A DNA stretch of 64,000 nt from Hamiltosporidium tvaerminnensis (lineage: Eukaryota > Microsporidia > Dubosqiidae), in the NCBI GenBank assembly GCA_022605425.2, contig JAKIMF020000004.1, forward strand, positions 989,501-1,053,500. Reading direction: 5' to 3'. The notes below the pieces were generated by a model. That model made no database searches, had not been told where the DNA came from, and saw nothing but the letters and a program-made list of their open reading frames with translations. Both the position numbers and the translations under genes were made by a program. This document shows positions 11,090 through 22,270 of the stretch, piece after piece. The first letter of the stretch is position 1. Each line of letters begins with the position of its first letter.

Positions 11090-12290
11090 ATTTCGAAAAG
11101 TAAATTAAACGTACAATATTTTTTCGGAGAAGAGATACCCACTTTTATGGTACTAAATTTGCTTTAAAAACAAAAATTTAAAAAAATTACACTTAAATTT
11201 TTATTTATAACATCATGATCCTAACTTGCTAACATTTTCTAACACTGACCAATTTTTTTAATTTAAATATAATGATAAATTTAAGAAATAAATATCTTAA
11301 ACTGCTTTATTAAGAGCTAAACAATCTTGGCATCACACCTAATAATCCATTTTCTCTTTTTTCCAACAGCAAATAATAAATTTAACCAAATTTTTTTATT
11401 CAGTTCGCAATCAATTTGGAATAAACCTCTTAAATGGAGAGAAATTTCTCACAATCTTGTTGGTATGAAGACTGGAATTCGATCAATAAATCCGCGCGAG
11501 TAATTTACTGCCTATGATCAAAATATTTTTCCAAATCACTATATCTTTCCAAGGGTCTGTATAGATTATACTACCTGGCTTCACAAGTTGCAATATTATG
11601 CGGATAATTGTTTCTTTGGTTCTTTCAGAGATAGGTATCAACATTATTTTACGAGCTGGTGTTATTTCAACGAGCCCTAACCTTATTATACTTTTGTTTA
11701 CTAAATTTTAATTCATCAATTTCTACAATGACTTTATTGCTTCAAATATATTCCTTGGTTGTATAAAATTAATTTTGACTTTATCATTCATTTTTTTAAC
11801 TAATGGCTTTAATCTTTTTTTAGAATATCCCCAACAGAAGAATTGTTCTCATTTATGTGTTATTAAGTAAACCACAAACTGTTTATAAAAAATTTTAAGA
11901 TTTTTTTTTATAGTTGCCAAGCAAGTTACCTTTAAAACCAGAAACTTTCTTTTTACATGTAGACCATATAACATTGAAATGATTGATGATTATTACACGA
12001 ACCTTGTTAAAGAAATATAATTGCTGCATTTTGATGCTAAAAAAGTTGGTATATGGCAGTTAAGCCAATCATTAAATTTATTGAAACCAAAACTCATTTA
12101 AAGGGGTAATTTTTTAAAAATATTTTAAAGCGAATTTAGTACCCTAAGGAAGGTATCTTTCACTCTATTTTTTCCATATATTTCGCTAGTTACCAACTGG
12201 ATCATTAAGGTTAATGCTTATAATCATGATCGGTTGGGTATTTTTTTTTATACTTAAATATTGTATGTTTTTAGGCATAAATAGCTAGTA
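11090..12290 (-). pseudogene. Merlin/IS1016-like DDE transposon relic with long inverted repeats
   Basis: Reading the minus strand across frames gives the signature blocks of an ISXO2/Merlin-type transposase: VEIDELKFSKQKYN (about 11692-11735), GLVEITPARKIMLIPISERT (about 11625-11680), VKPGSIIYTD (about 11550-11580) and AVNYSRGFIDRIPVFIPTR (about 11465-11520). These supply two of the three catalytic acids. The coding remnant is framed by inverted repeats: 11132-11190 is the imperfect reverse complement of 12106-12162 over ~57 bases (shared AAATTTAGTACC and GGTATCT). Stops and frameshifts make it non-functional. It ends only ~130 bp before eIF5. Confidence 0.7.
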
Positions 12291-12405
12291 AAGGAAAATT
12301 TTATTATTTTTATAGCAAATTTTTAATTTAATCAAATATTTTTAACTTGAAAAAAATATATGCGCCTTTGTTTTAAAATATAATTTTAAAAAAATTAAAT
12401 TTCGC

Positions 12406-12410
12406 ACCCA
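12406..12410 (+). promoter_or_regulatory. CCC-type start signal of eIF5
   Basis: ACCCA with CCC at 12407-12409, thirteen bases before the ATG at 12423 and just after an AAATTT word. An out-of-frame ATG at 12416 opens a frame of only eight codons that overlaps the real start. The ATG at 12423 is chosen because the protein then starts like other eIF5 proteins. Confidence 0.6.
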
Positions 12411-12422
12411 TATTTATGAAAT

Positions 12423-13313
12423 ATGAAACGTGTAGATATTGACAGAAACAACAAAGATCCTTTTTATCGCTATAAAATGCCCGGTGTTATGGTAAAAATT
12501 GAAGGTAAGGGTAATGGAATTAAAACAGTTATCGTTAATTTGGAGGAAATAGCACATTCGCTTCGAAGGAAAACTGTTCATATTTTAAAATTTATAAGTT
12601 ATGAGCTTGGTTCAATTTCATTTTTCGATTCAAAAAATGGAAGATATATTGTCAATGGTTCTCATGATACAAATAAAGTTCAAGCAAAAATATACGATTT
12701 TATTGAGATATATGTTATGTGTGATGTATGTAGAAATCCAGAAACTTTTTTTGTTTATGAAAAAACATTAAAGAAAGAGTGTTTGGCCTGTGGAAACAGT
12801 TGTAAAGTAGATGGCCACACTAAAGTAGACAATATTGTAGCTAAGGATTTGGAAAATGATAGCTCCTTTTCCGAACGAGATAAATCTTATTATGATTTAA
12901 CAGTAAATATCGGAGACCAAAATATGGAATTAAAAAATGATTTAAAATCGCTTTTAGATGCAAATTGCAGCGCTGAAGATATTTATAAATGTTTTATGGA
13001 TAATAAAGAGTCCATAGATATTTTTTATCAAAAGGTTTTTCAAATTATTGAGAATAATCCCCGAAAGATATTGGCTTGTTCAATTTTAATTAATGAAAGA
13101 AAAGATGGATGTGTGGAAATATTCAAAGCGCTTGAAATTTATAGTTCGGAAAAAAAATCCTTTGATTTTATTTTTATATCTCTACAGGCTATATTGGATA
13201 ATAAAATAGTGAAGAGATCTGAATGTTTTAAATATTTTCAAACGAAATCAAAATATGTTAGTGAGGAGGATTCGATGAATATTAGAAAAGCTCTTAGTCC
13301 ACTCTGGGATTGA
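12423..13313 (+). CDS. TIF5: Translation initiation factor eIF5
   Basis: GTPase-activating protein for eIF2 in the 43S/48S initiation complex; it triggers GTP hydrolysis once the start codon is found. The N-terminal domain is very well kept: DPFYRYKMP (residues 12-20) holds the arginine that acts as the finger in GTP hydrolysis (R16, equivalent to R15 in yeast and human), followed by GKGNGIKT (28-35) and RYIVNGSH (74-81). A zinc ribbon uses C100, C103, C120 and C123. A linker leads to a C-terminal helical W2/MIF4G-like domain (about 150-296) ending in the acidic/aromatic PLWD. At 296 residues it is about 100 shorter than yeast eIF5, as expected for a microsporidian. It stands alone between a Merlin relic and a LINE. 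Confidence 0.95.
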   Translation: MKRVDIDRNNKDPFYRYKMPGVMVKIEGKGNGIKTVIVNLEEIAHSLRRKTVHILKFISYELGSISFFDSKNGRYIVNGSHDTNKVQAKIYDFIEIYVMCDVCRNPETFFVYEKTLKKECLACGNSCKVDGHTKVDNIVAKDLENDSSFSERDKSYYDLTVNIGDQNMELKNDLKSLLDANCSAEDIYKCFMDNKESIDIFYQKVFQIIENNPRKILACSILINERKDGCVEIFKALEIYSSEKKSFDFIFISLQAILDNKIVKRSECFKYFQTKSKYVSEEDSMNIRKALSPLWD

Positions 13314-14084
13314 TCTATTTAATATTAAATGGTTTGTTTTATGTATTTTTTAATAATGAAGAATTATCTATTTACCATGTTAGGAATAACTTTTAATATT
13401 AAAATTTTTTGTTTGGGCTTTCGATGAAACACCCAGCTGAAACAATGGGTTTTTCAAGAAATAAAAATAAATATTTTTGCTCTTAAATAACCAGTTTAAA
13501 ATAGATAGAATAAAGTTTTACTATTATTTAAAGTCGTAATCTTATCGGTCTATTTAATTTATAGAAAATTTTTTCCACTAAATGATGAAGAAAATCATTA
13601 AAACTTTCTTGTAAATTACAAATACATATTTTAAGGTTGAATTTTCAGATTTCTGCCTATCAATCTTTTCTATTCTTCTTTTCACGTTTTTTCCTTTATA
13701 TTTTCTTACTTGTTTTTAATTTTTATACAAGGATTTCTTTAGAAGAAAGGAGGCAAAAAAATATGTCAAACAACTATAAAAAGATAGTTTAAATCTATAG
13801 AATCATTATAGCAAACATTTTGTTTTGTTTAATGTATCTTTATATGTATTTAGAATGTTCTTTAATTCGAATTTAAAACTCTTTATACCAAATAGAGATA
13901 ATTGTGAAAATAAGGAAAGGCAAAAAATAGCTTTTTAAAAGCATTACATACCTAAACAATCTATAAAAAGCTCAAAGTTTGGTTTTGAAGACGAAAAAAC
14001 ATGCGAAACGTTGTAATAAGAAAATATTTTTAACATTATTGAAATTTTCAATAGCAACATGGTAACAATTAAAAGCAGGTTTTA
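13314..14084. other. AT-rich spacer downstream of eIF5
   Basis: No gene or RNA recognised between the eIF5 stop and the target duplication of the LINE. Confidence 0.5.
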
Positions 14085-14223
14085 AAGGAAGAATAAATTT
14101 TATTTAATAAAATTCTGGATTAAAAGATTTTTACAATTTTTTTTATGTTTTCTTCTACCTCTTTAACCACTGCTGCCGCTTCTTCCAAATCCGACTCTTC
14201 ATTTATGTTATTGGTCGGTTCCT

Positions 14224-15571
14224 CTAAAGTGGTTCCTCCTTGTGAAATAAGGGGTGTATTATTTTTTGTTTTGAAATTTTAACACCATCTTCCTCTCTTT
14301 TCGCTTCTTTTAAAGGGGGTATTGGTTCCTCATGCATCTCTGATCTCATAATAACACCCATTGACGCTCTCTCCCAGCTCTCTTCGGCATTTAGTTCTGA
14401 CTCAAGTCCTCTTCGTCGATCAAAGGAAATTGTTTCGACTGTTTTCTTAAGTACTATAGACTGAATGTATGCCTCTACATTCATGGGTATTTCTAGTCTT
14501 TTAGGATGAAATTTATGGTATTTTGTCACAATACCGTCCCAGGTCATCATATAAGAGATTATCTCAACACTACACTTATAAATAAGACCCAAATCATTGG
14601 CTAGCAGGTCATACTTCCTAAGTTTTTCAGTTTCAACTATTTGAAGTGAATCTTGGGAAGTGATTCCTACTTCAATGAGTTTTTATCTCAATATTTTTCC
14701 TGTCTAAAATAAATATGTCCGGTCTGTTATTCCGAATTTTAACATCAGTTTTAATTCTGGTGTCCACTCTTATCTCTGCATACTCATTATCAAGAATTTC
14801 TTGAACTGAGTGGCTCCTTATTCGTTTTGAAGACTTAAACTTATATCTATTTAGAAGGAGAAGGTGTAGGCATCTAACCACTTCATTATGCCGTCTAGTG
14901 TAATCATGGCCTAGCATTTTTTCACATCTAGTTGCTAGATGATCCACAGTCTTACCAGACTATTCGCAATGTTGACACATATCATCTGCTCCCCAGAATA
15001 CATTTCTATCCTGGATATAGCAGAACACTACTTCATCACGCGGCCTAATATTTCCTCTCTTTAACCATATTGACGAGTCAATAACACTCACAAGCTCATT
15101 TTTTCTTGCATTATATAACTTTGAATGGAGTTTTCGTTTTTCTATTTCGTTATATAGTTTTGCAAGTTGAGCTTCTTCTAAACTTTTCTTAGTGACTTCT
15201 TCTACCAACCTGTACTTTACTTTTAAGAAGCCTTTTATTAGTGCAAGATGGGTTTTATTATTATTCTCTACCTTGAGGATTGCTGCTCGTCTAGTTGATA
15301 TTTCTTTACTTTTTTCCAGACAATCCAAGAGTTGCAGAAGCATATGTTCGCTTCGCAACTCAACACTATGTAGGCCTCTTCCAAGTTCTGCTCTAGGAAG
15401 GTATAAACGCTCTTTACATCCTGGGCGGAGATGTATCTTATTCTTCACCAACACCGCACGCACAGCATCATCTAACTTAGAGAAGTCAGCTGGTTCAAGT
15501 CGAAGTACTCCTATGTGGTAGTTGATTAACGATATCGCATGTTGATTGATTGCATAATAAATTTTTTGCAT
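14224..15571 (-). pseudogene. LINE copy C: thumb, zinc knuckle and restriction-like endonuclease
   Basis: After the polymerase comes a conserved linker (LINYHIGVLRLEPADF, LRPGCKERLYLPRAELGRGL). A Cys-Cys-His-Cys knuckle follows (CQHC, then H and C in HLATRC), with a stop codon lying inside it at about 14957. The endonuclease then shows RPDIFILD and, after a frameshift, IEVGITSQDS, the RPD-x(n)-E pattern of the PD-(D/E)XK nuclease fold that nicks target DNA. The tail (14224-14592) is acidic and specific to this family. Not functional in this copy. Confidence 0.85.
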
Positions 15572-16914
15572 TTAATCTAGTGGACAAAGTCTTTCAACTC
15601 TTGATAGAAGTTTGCTTTGTACTTCTTCAAATGAGCTACGTGTTGGAATTCCTCTGCTTTCTTCTATTATTCCTAAATATTTGTAAACACTAACAGCTTC
15701 TATAAGAGTAGCAGTGTCTTCACAACACGTATCATTTGTGGCTGACTTCTCTTTGTTTATCTCTAAGCCAATCCCCTCTAAAAATTCCTTTGCCTCGCCT
15801 GTCATAGTACTCAATGTGGAGCTGTCTTTTGCAAGGAGCCTAAGATCATCAATAAACAAGAAATTATAAGTAGAATGGGATTCTGCATCTGTTTGTACTG
15901 TAATTTTGTGTATTTTTCATTAAGCTTTCGGCTTAATGGATCCATACACAGCACAAATAACAAAGGTGACAGACTATCTCCTTGTAGAATTCCTCTATCA
16001 ATCTTCTTGCTCATGATTTTTTCAGGCCCTACTGATATATCAATTTTCCATTTTGATATAATTACCTTAATAAATTTCAGGATCCAATCAGGTAAATTAA
16101 GGTTTTCAATGCATTGAGTTAAATAAGCATGATCTATTGAATCATAAGCTTTTTTAACATCAATCCATGTTGCCTTAAGATTATTTCCATACTCTTTATT
16201 TAAGGCAATATTTAGTAGAGCCTGCTCTTTCGCTCCCTGCACACCTCTAACTGCTCCCATTTGGTTTTTCGCAAGCAACTTTCGCCTTTCCACTTCAAGT
16301 GCAACGACTTTCGTTACACACTTTATCGTTAATTTGTAGAGGTTGGACATACAAGTGATTGGCCTGTAGTCAGAGTCTCTTTGTGGAATTCCTTTCGGTA
16401 TCAAATACGTAAGCCCGCAGTAAAAACAATCAGCTTGAGTTGTTCCTTCTAAACATATAACTTTCACAATATCATAAATATATTTGTGAAGAGTTGTAAG
16501 TTTCTTAATGAAAAAATTGTAAATACCATCAATTCCAGCAGCTTTCCAATTGGGAAGCCAATTAATGATATTTAATAATTCATCAAGTGAAGGAAACGTG
16601 GTCGGATGATTATCTGATACAAATGGAATCAAATAATCCTCATAAGTGACTGTGTCATCATTTTTGTTCCACATTGTAGACCAAAAACTCACAATTTCAT
16701 CACGACTAACCACATGCTCGGATTCCACACGCTCAGATAACCTACGATAAAATCGACCTTGCAAAAACTCAAACATACGATTCTCTTTTCGGAATTGCTT
16801 CCTACTTTCATGCATCGTAATTTTTTTCTCATACACATTCAAAGACTCATTCTTCTTAACTAAAGCCTCAGAAAGATTAGTTACACTGCTCAAGTTTAAA
16901 TTAAGCTCTCGCAT
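15572..16914 (-). pseudogene. LINE copy C: reverse transcriptase domain
   Basis: Copies element RNA into DNA at a nicked target. Motifs in order: LPNWKAAGIDGIYNFFIKK (template grip), LTYLIPKG and DYRPITCMSNLYKL, WIDVKKAYDSIDH with the first catalytic Asp, GILQGDSLSPLLFVL, then after a frameshift FLFIDDLRLLAKD, the [YF]xDD box with the catalytic pair as IDD. The last piece (15572-15859) covers EINKEKSA and YKYLGI of the palm/thumb. Catalytic residues are intact; only the frameshift near 15890 and the stop at its end break it. Confidence 0.9.
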
Positions 16915-16971
16915 TATTTTCTTAAGGCTCTTCGTTTATGAAGTGGAGAGCTTTTCCTGCTTACGAGCCTT

Positions 16972-17899
16972 CTAGAGAAGATATTTGGAAAGTACTAACT
17001 TAGAAATTTTACTTTCTATGTTTTCCTTCCAAGCGGATCTAGGCTTCTCTTTACGTGTTGCCTCGTCGTAGCATATCTGCGCAGCTTGCATGATATACGC
17101 GGCTTCCGTAATTGAATCGGGTACATGAGCTCCTGCATATTCACCGACTACTCGATTAATGAGATCCAGAACTTTACTATCAACCAATTCATTTGGATGT
17201 TTTCTAGTTCGGACCACCACTTTTCCAATTTCCTTCATCGAGATTTCTTTGATTTTACTCAAGAATTTATCTCTCAGGTTTATGTACTCCGTGGTGTCGG
17301 TCAAGGTGCATGTATCAGCGAGACAAGTGGCGATTCTACGTCGCTCTCCATTCTCTTCTGATTTTACTTCCTTTCCCATCTCACTTTGTGCCAATTTTTT
17401 TAACACTTTAAGAGTTCCAGTGCAGCCGAATTTCTCATTATAGTACCTGTGAAGTTCTGTCCAGCCATTTCTTGGCCTTCTTTCAAACCTTGTCTGTACT
17501 GCAAAAAAAAACAATTCGAGGCCATTCCTTCGGGTCGGCTGTTACGGAATCGAATATCGTCTGCAATGCCATTAGCCTGTTACCTTCCAGAATAGCTAGA
17601 GTACAGGGACTGGTCATGTCGTACGATGGCTCGCACGCAGAAACTTCAACCGAAGAGGGAACTGGTGATTTAGGCGAAGGTAAGGTGTCAAACCCACTAT
17701 TTTGCATTTTACTGCATGTTTGGCTTGGTGGTGGAGGTGTTATTATTGTGTAGGTGGAGGAAGGTAGGGAAATCGCCGGTGGGTGTAGCTTACATTTTTG
17801 TACCTCATTATCACTCTTCTTCACCTCATCAGCCTCGTTTGCAGCCTTTATTTTGGTATTTTTCGATATTTCGCTGCTAACATTTTTCTTTCTACCCAT
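16972..17899 (-). pseudogene. LINE copy C: N-terminal region
   Basis: Starts MGRKKNVSSEI at 17899 and runs to about 17483, then continues after a one-base shift from 17514 to 16972. The first part is Lys-, Ser- and Pro-rich (several PPPP/PSSS stretches) and the second is helical. It precedes the reverse transcriptase in the same reading direction, so both probably belonged to a single polyprotein. The shift falls in a run of identical bases, as expected of slippage decay. No zinc fingers are visible here, unlike in typical R2 N-termini. Confidence 0.7.
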
Positions 17900-17914
17900 A
17901 TAAGGAAGAATAAA

Positions 17915-18262
17915 AAAAAATGAATTGTTTTATTAAATTTATTTCAATTTTGCCTTTAAATTTTAAACTTTATTTGAAGCTGTTTCTCTTATAACATCCA
18001 GCAAAGATTTTGACTAAAATAAATAAATAAATTTATTTTATCAAACCTCTTTTTAAATGGCTTCGTTCGTTGGAAAAATATTGAATTTTTAGAAAAATTT
18101 CTATTAATAAACGGGACTTATAGGATTTCGGAGTCAGAAGAGGCACGGACTTTATTAATTGATGCTTTATGGATCATTATTTTTTATTTTTATTTTTTAA
18201 ATTACTTCTATTTTTTAATCTTAAACGAATAATTGAAATTACTAGAACGATATTATTTTTTA
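17915..18262. other. Spacer between two LINE copies
   Basis: About 350 bp, AT-rich, with a slightly GC-richer stretch at 18100-18180. It could be target DNA into which both LINEs inserted; nothing else recognised. Confidence 0.4.
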
Positions 18263-21200
18263 AAAAAATATTAATGAATTTCAGGGTTAAAACTTCTTTA
18301 TTACTTTTATAAATTTCCTTCTACCTCTTTAACCACCCTTTTTTTTCTTCAAAATCCGAACTCTATATTTATGTTTTTTGTAGGTTTTCAAATGCGGTTT
18401 TTTCTTGTGAAATAAGAAGTTAAGTATTTTTTTGTTTTAAAAAAATTAACCTCATCTTCCTAGTTACTAGCTTGGTTTAACCGGTGTGCTAATTGCTCGT
18501 GCATCTCAGTTCCCTTAATAGCATCCATTGCCCCTCTTTGAAACCCTCTTCGGAATTTGGTCCTGACCCGAGTCCTCTTCTTTCAGATCAATGAAATATG
18601 TTTCGACCGTCTTCTTAGTACGATCGACTGAATTTTAGCCTATGTAGTTATGGTTTATAGCAATCTTTTGAGGTATAACTTAGGGTATTTGTCACAATAC
18701 ATACAGTTCCAGGTCATTACATAAAATTATTATTTCAACACTCACTATTAATAAGAGTTAATTCATAGGATAGCAGGTTATACTTCCTAAGTTTTACAGG
18801 TCCAATTATAGAAGTATATCTTGGAAAGTAATTCGTACTCCAAGGAGTGATATCTAATTCTGACCCTTACCTAAAACAAATATATCGGTTATATTATTCT
18901 CGAATCGAAAAATCGGTGTTATATCTAGTGTTTCTCATCCTCACATGTTGTTTTTAGAGAATTATTGAACTGATCGACTCTTAATTTGTTTTTAGACTTA
19001 AACTTATGATTTTAAAAAAGAGTAGAAAAAAATCGAAAAACTTCATTATGCTATGTGATGTAGTCCCCACCGAGGATTTTATCTACATCGAGTCGCTATA
19101 ATGTAATGTTTTTTTAGACTAGTGCGGTATTAATATATCCCATGTCATCCAGAATACATTTATATCCTGGTAATAGCAGAACACTGCTTCCTCGATCTGT
19201 TTCACGCTTCTCTTATTTAGCCAGGAGGAAGATTCAAAACACATATGGTTTTTCTAGGTTATAAACTCGTACATAAGTTTTTTTTTCTATTTGTTAAATA
19301 ATTTTGCAAGCTATGTCCACTTTAAATCTTCCTAATTACCGCATATTCCCGCTTCTATTTTACTTTTTGAACCCATATATATGTTTCGAGGCCAGTACCG
19401 TTTGTATTCTTTATATCTTGGAAGTCTGATCGTCGATTGGATATTTCTTAGCTTTTTTCCAAACAAACTTAAATTTACAGATGCATAATTTTGCTTCGCA
19501 CCCAACACCATGTTTTTCTCTTTTAAGTATTTTTCTGATGTAATAAACGTTCTTGTCATCTTGAGCTAGGACGTACTTATTTTTGACAACACTTCCCGCA
19601 TCAATCATCTAATTTACAGAAGTCGGCTTGTCAAGTCAAAGTTATACCCCGAGTTTAAGTTAATAAACGATAGCATTTTTGCGCAATTTTCTAAAACGTA
19701 TCCTTTGCGTTTAGTCTAATTTGCAAAGTCTTTCAAATCCCAATAACGGTTTGCTTTGTACTTCTTTGCACGAGTTAAAGTCAATTACCTCAGCTATTTT
19801 CTAGTATCGGCAGATATTTATTAAATTAAACTTTCTTGAAGAATAGCAGTATATTTGGAACACGTATAACTTCGGGTCAAGTTCTATTTTTTATCTTTAA
19901 CTCAATAGCTTTTAATTCTTGCTCTTTCCCGTTATAGTTTTCGATTTAAAATGGTCTATCAAAGAGCTTAAGATCTTAAAGAAAACGTAATATGTAGAAT
20001 TAGAATTTAATCATAATGTATATTCTTTTGTATGTTTTTCGTTAAGTTTGCACCTAATAAATCCATACACAAAACGAAAAGAAAAAGCTAAAAACGATTT
20101 TTTGTAGCATTCCTCTCTGGATTTATTTGTTTTGTATTTTAGTAGGCCCTAATCAAATATAAATAAAATTCAAATTTAGAAGCTGCAAATAATCCCAGTA
20201 TTCAATCGAGTAAATTAGAGTTTCCGGTAAAATGAGCAAAAAAACAGGAAATAGTGAATCTAAGCTTCTTTTTAATTAAATATAAGTAGCTTTTTGGATT
20301 ATTTACGAGTTCTTTGTTAAGAGCAACACTCGGTGGTGTCTGATTTTTTGATTCATAAACACATACAATTCCGTAAAATTGATTGTTTCTTGTAATACTT
20401 GTTTCTAGCATTTAAGCAAGACCGATTTTGTAACACAATTTGCAGTTAAATCTTAAAGATGGAACATAACGGAAGGGGCTTGTAGTTTTAGTCGCTTCAC
20501 GGAATATCTTTCGGGTTTTATTATGCTTGCTAGCATAGAGTTAATCAGCCCGGGCAGTACTTTTTAAAGATATGACCATCATAATCTAATAGAGACATAT
20601 CTAAAGAGTTGTAAGTTTCTTGATATAGAATTTTAAATACTTCGAATTTCAGCGGCTTTCCAAGTGATAAGCCAATTAATGTTACTTAGAACTCATAAAC
20701 TCACGAAAACAAAAAAAGAAGATCATATGGTGCAAATAAAATCAAATAATCGTTATACGTAACTGTGTCATCATGTTTTTTTTAACGCAATTTTAGACCA
20801 ATACTCTCATTTATATTAGGACCCACGATAACATCTAATGCAACAAGATACGCTATCTAACAATAAAATCGAACTCATTAACAGCTTAAACCCACGATTT
20901 CTTTTAGAATTACATCATACTTTTATACATATAAGATTTTGGAATAGAAATCCGAAGACTCATTATTGTTTACCTAAGCTTCGGAACAATCATTTATACT
21001 CTCAAGTTTGGATAAACTCTGGATTGGAATTTTTTAATTTTCCGTTTTGATAGCCGGTGATCTTTTCCTGGTACAGCCTCTCGGGATCTTTGGAAAGTAT
21101 AAACTTAAAAATTATATCCTTATGTTTTCAATGCAAGTGGATCTAGGTTTCATTTTATGTTTTTTTTAGTAATACTATACCAGCACGCATGTATAATACA

Positions 21201-21980
21201 CGGCATCCGTATTTGCCCCAGATATATGCGTCTTAGCGTGATAGGTGACTATTAGGATTTATGATGTCAAGAACTTTACTGACAGTTAATTCATTTGGGT
21301 GTTTCCGAGTTCGAACACCACTTATCCAATTTGATTCACCAAGATTGCCATGGTTTATATAAAAAAGTATCTCTCGGGTGTATGCACGTAGTGGTTCGAC
21401 CAGTGAACAGCGTTAGAGATATAAGGGTAATTCAAGTTTATTTCCATCGTTTTCTTGTTTTAATTCCCCTACAACCTAGTATTTTTTTTATCAGCTCGAG
21501 GTTCCAACGCAACCAAATTCCTCATTGTAGTACCTTTGAAGCACTGTCCAGTCATATAGAGGCATTTCTTCAACCCATTTGTATTGCAAAAAGAAAATTA
21601 TAGGCCATCTGTGATGTAGCTGTTACGGATAAAATATTCGTCGTAGTCTATTGGCCTGTTATTTTATGGAAAAGCTATAGCCCAGTTATCTGTCATGTCG
21701 TACGATGTTTGTCAGTAGAGATTTTAACCGAAAAAGAGGTGGTGTATTAGGAAGAAAAACGTGTTAAAATAACTAGTTTGTACGTTATTGCATATTTGGC
21801 TTGAATGCGGAAGTGCTTTTGTTGCATACTAAAGGTAAAGATGGGGATCCGATGGTAAGTGTTATTTACATTTTTGCACCAGTTTTACTATTATTCATCT
21901 TATCGGTGTCGTTTGTTACCCTTATTTAATTTTTTTTTGTTTTTTGCTACCAAATATTTTTCTGTATATTTATCTTATGA
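18263..21980 (-). pseudogene. LINE of the same family, degraded near-full-length copy D
   Basis: Follows copy C along its entire length on the same strand: 18325-18345 matches the 3' part (CTACCTCTTTAACCAC), 18560-18620 and 18700-18800 the endonuclease tail, 19370-19560 the linker region, 19960-20170 the reverse transcriptase and 21900-21975 the very 5' end. Small indels are spread throughout, so no frame survives. Both copies stop at the same 5' point, which supports that point as the true element start. No target duplication could be seen. Confidence 0.85.
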
Positions 21981-22004
21981 AAAGTATCAGATTTATTTGG
22001 GCAA

Positions 22005-22270
22005 TGTTTTTTTGCTTCCCCACTATGCTGGAAGTAGAATTGGCTTGGAGTATGCTCTGCTTGTCGTAAGAGCCGACTAAAAAAGACTGATCCCCATGTT
22101 GGGGTTGGGCGTAGGGCTAACAACCTTCCCTTTAAAACAATCTTGTTACGAAACCCGATAAGTAAACGAATCCACTAAAAAACCGGTAGCCTGCATTACT
22201 ATGGGAGACCAAGGCTCGCACAGGGCCGGAGTGCTGAGGATGAAAGGTTGAAAGTCTTTTGCATTTGAAT
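22005..22270 (+). mobile_element. 5' portion of an arthropod-like LINE (fragment)
   Basis: GC-richer block with words such as CCATGTTGGGGTTGGGC, GTAGGGCTAACAACC and CCAAGGCTCGCACAGGGCC, which resemble the leader of LINEs that are abundant in insects and other arthropods. It begins where LINE copy D ends. It may be the 5' part of the same family whose 3' parts lie at 29130-30190 and 57430-59360, but no overlap proves this. The identification is from memory of the pattern. Confidence 0.4.

Larger units (their letters stand above)
14085..17914 (-). mobile_element. LINE (non-LTR retrotransposon) of R2/R4 type, near full length, copy C
   Basis: A 3.8-kb element on the minus strand, body 14098-17901, flanked by the perfect 13-mer AAGGAAGAATAAA at 14085-14097 and 17902-17914. 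It encodes one protein in the order N-terminal region, reverse transcriptase, Cys-His zinc knuckle and restriction-like endonuclease, the layout of site- or sequence-directed LINEs such as R2, R4 and Dong. Disruptions are few: a frameshift at a T tract (about 17503-17511), stops near 16915-16971, a frameshift near 15890, stops at about 15572 and 14957, and a frameshift near 14680. That makes it a fairly young but dead copy. The 5' end lies two bases from the first ATG, so there is practically no 5' untranslated region. The 3' end reads TTTTATTAAATAAAA. Confidence 0.9.

Noticed and set aside
15192-17753. Several plus-strand frames over the LINE
   Set aside because: They run antisense to well-supported reverse transcriptase and endonuclease sequence.
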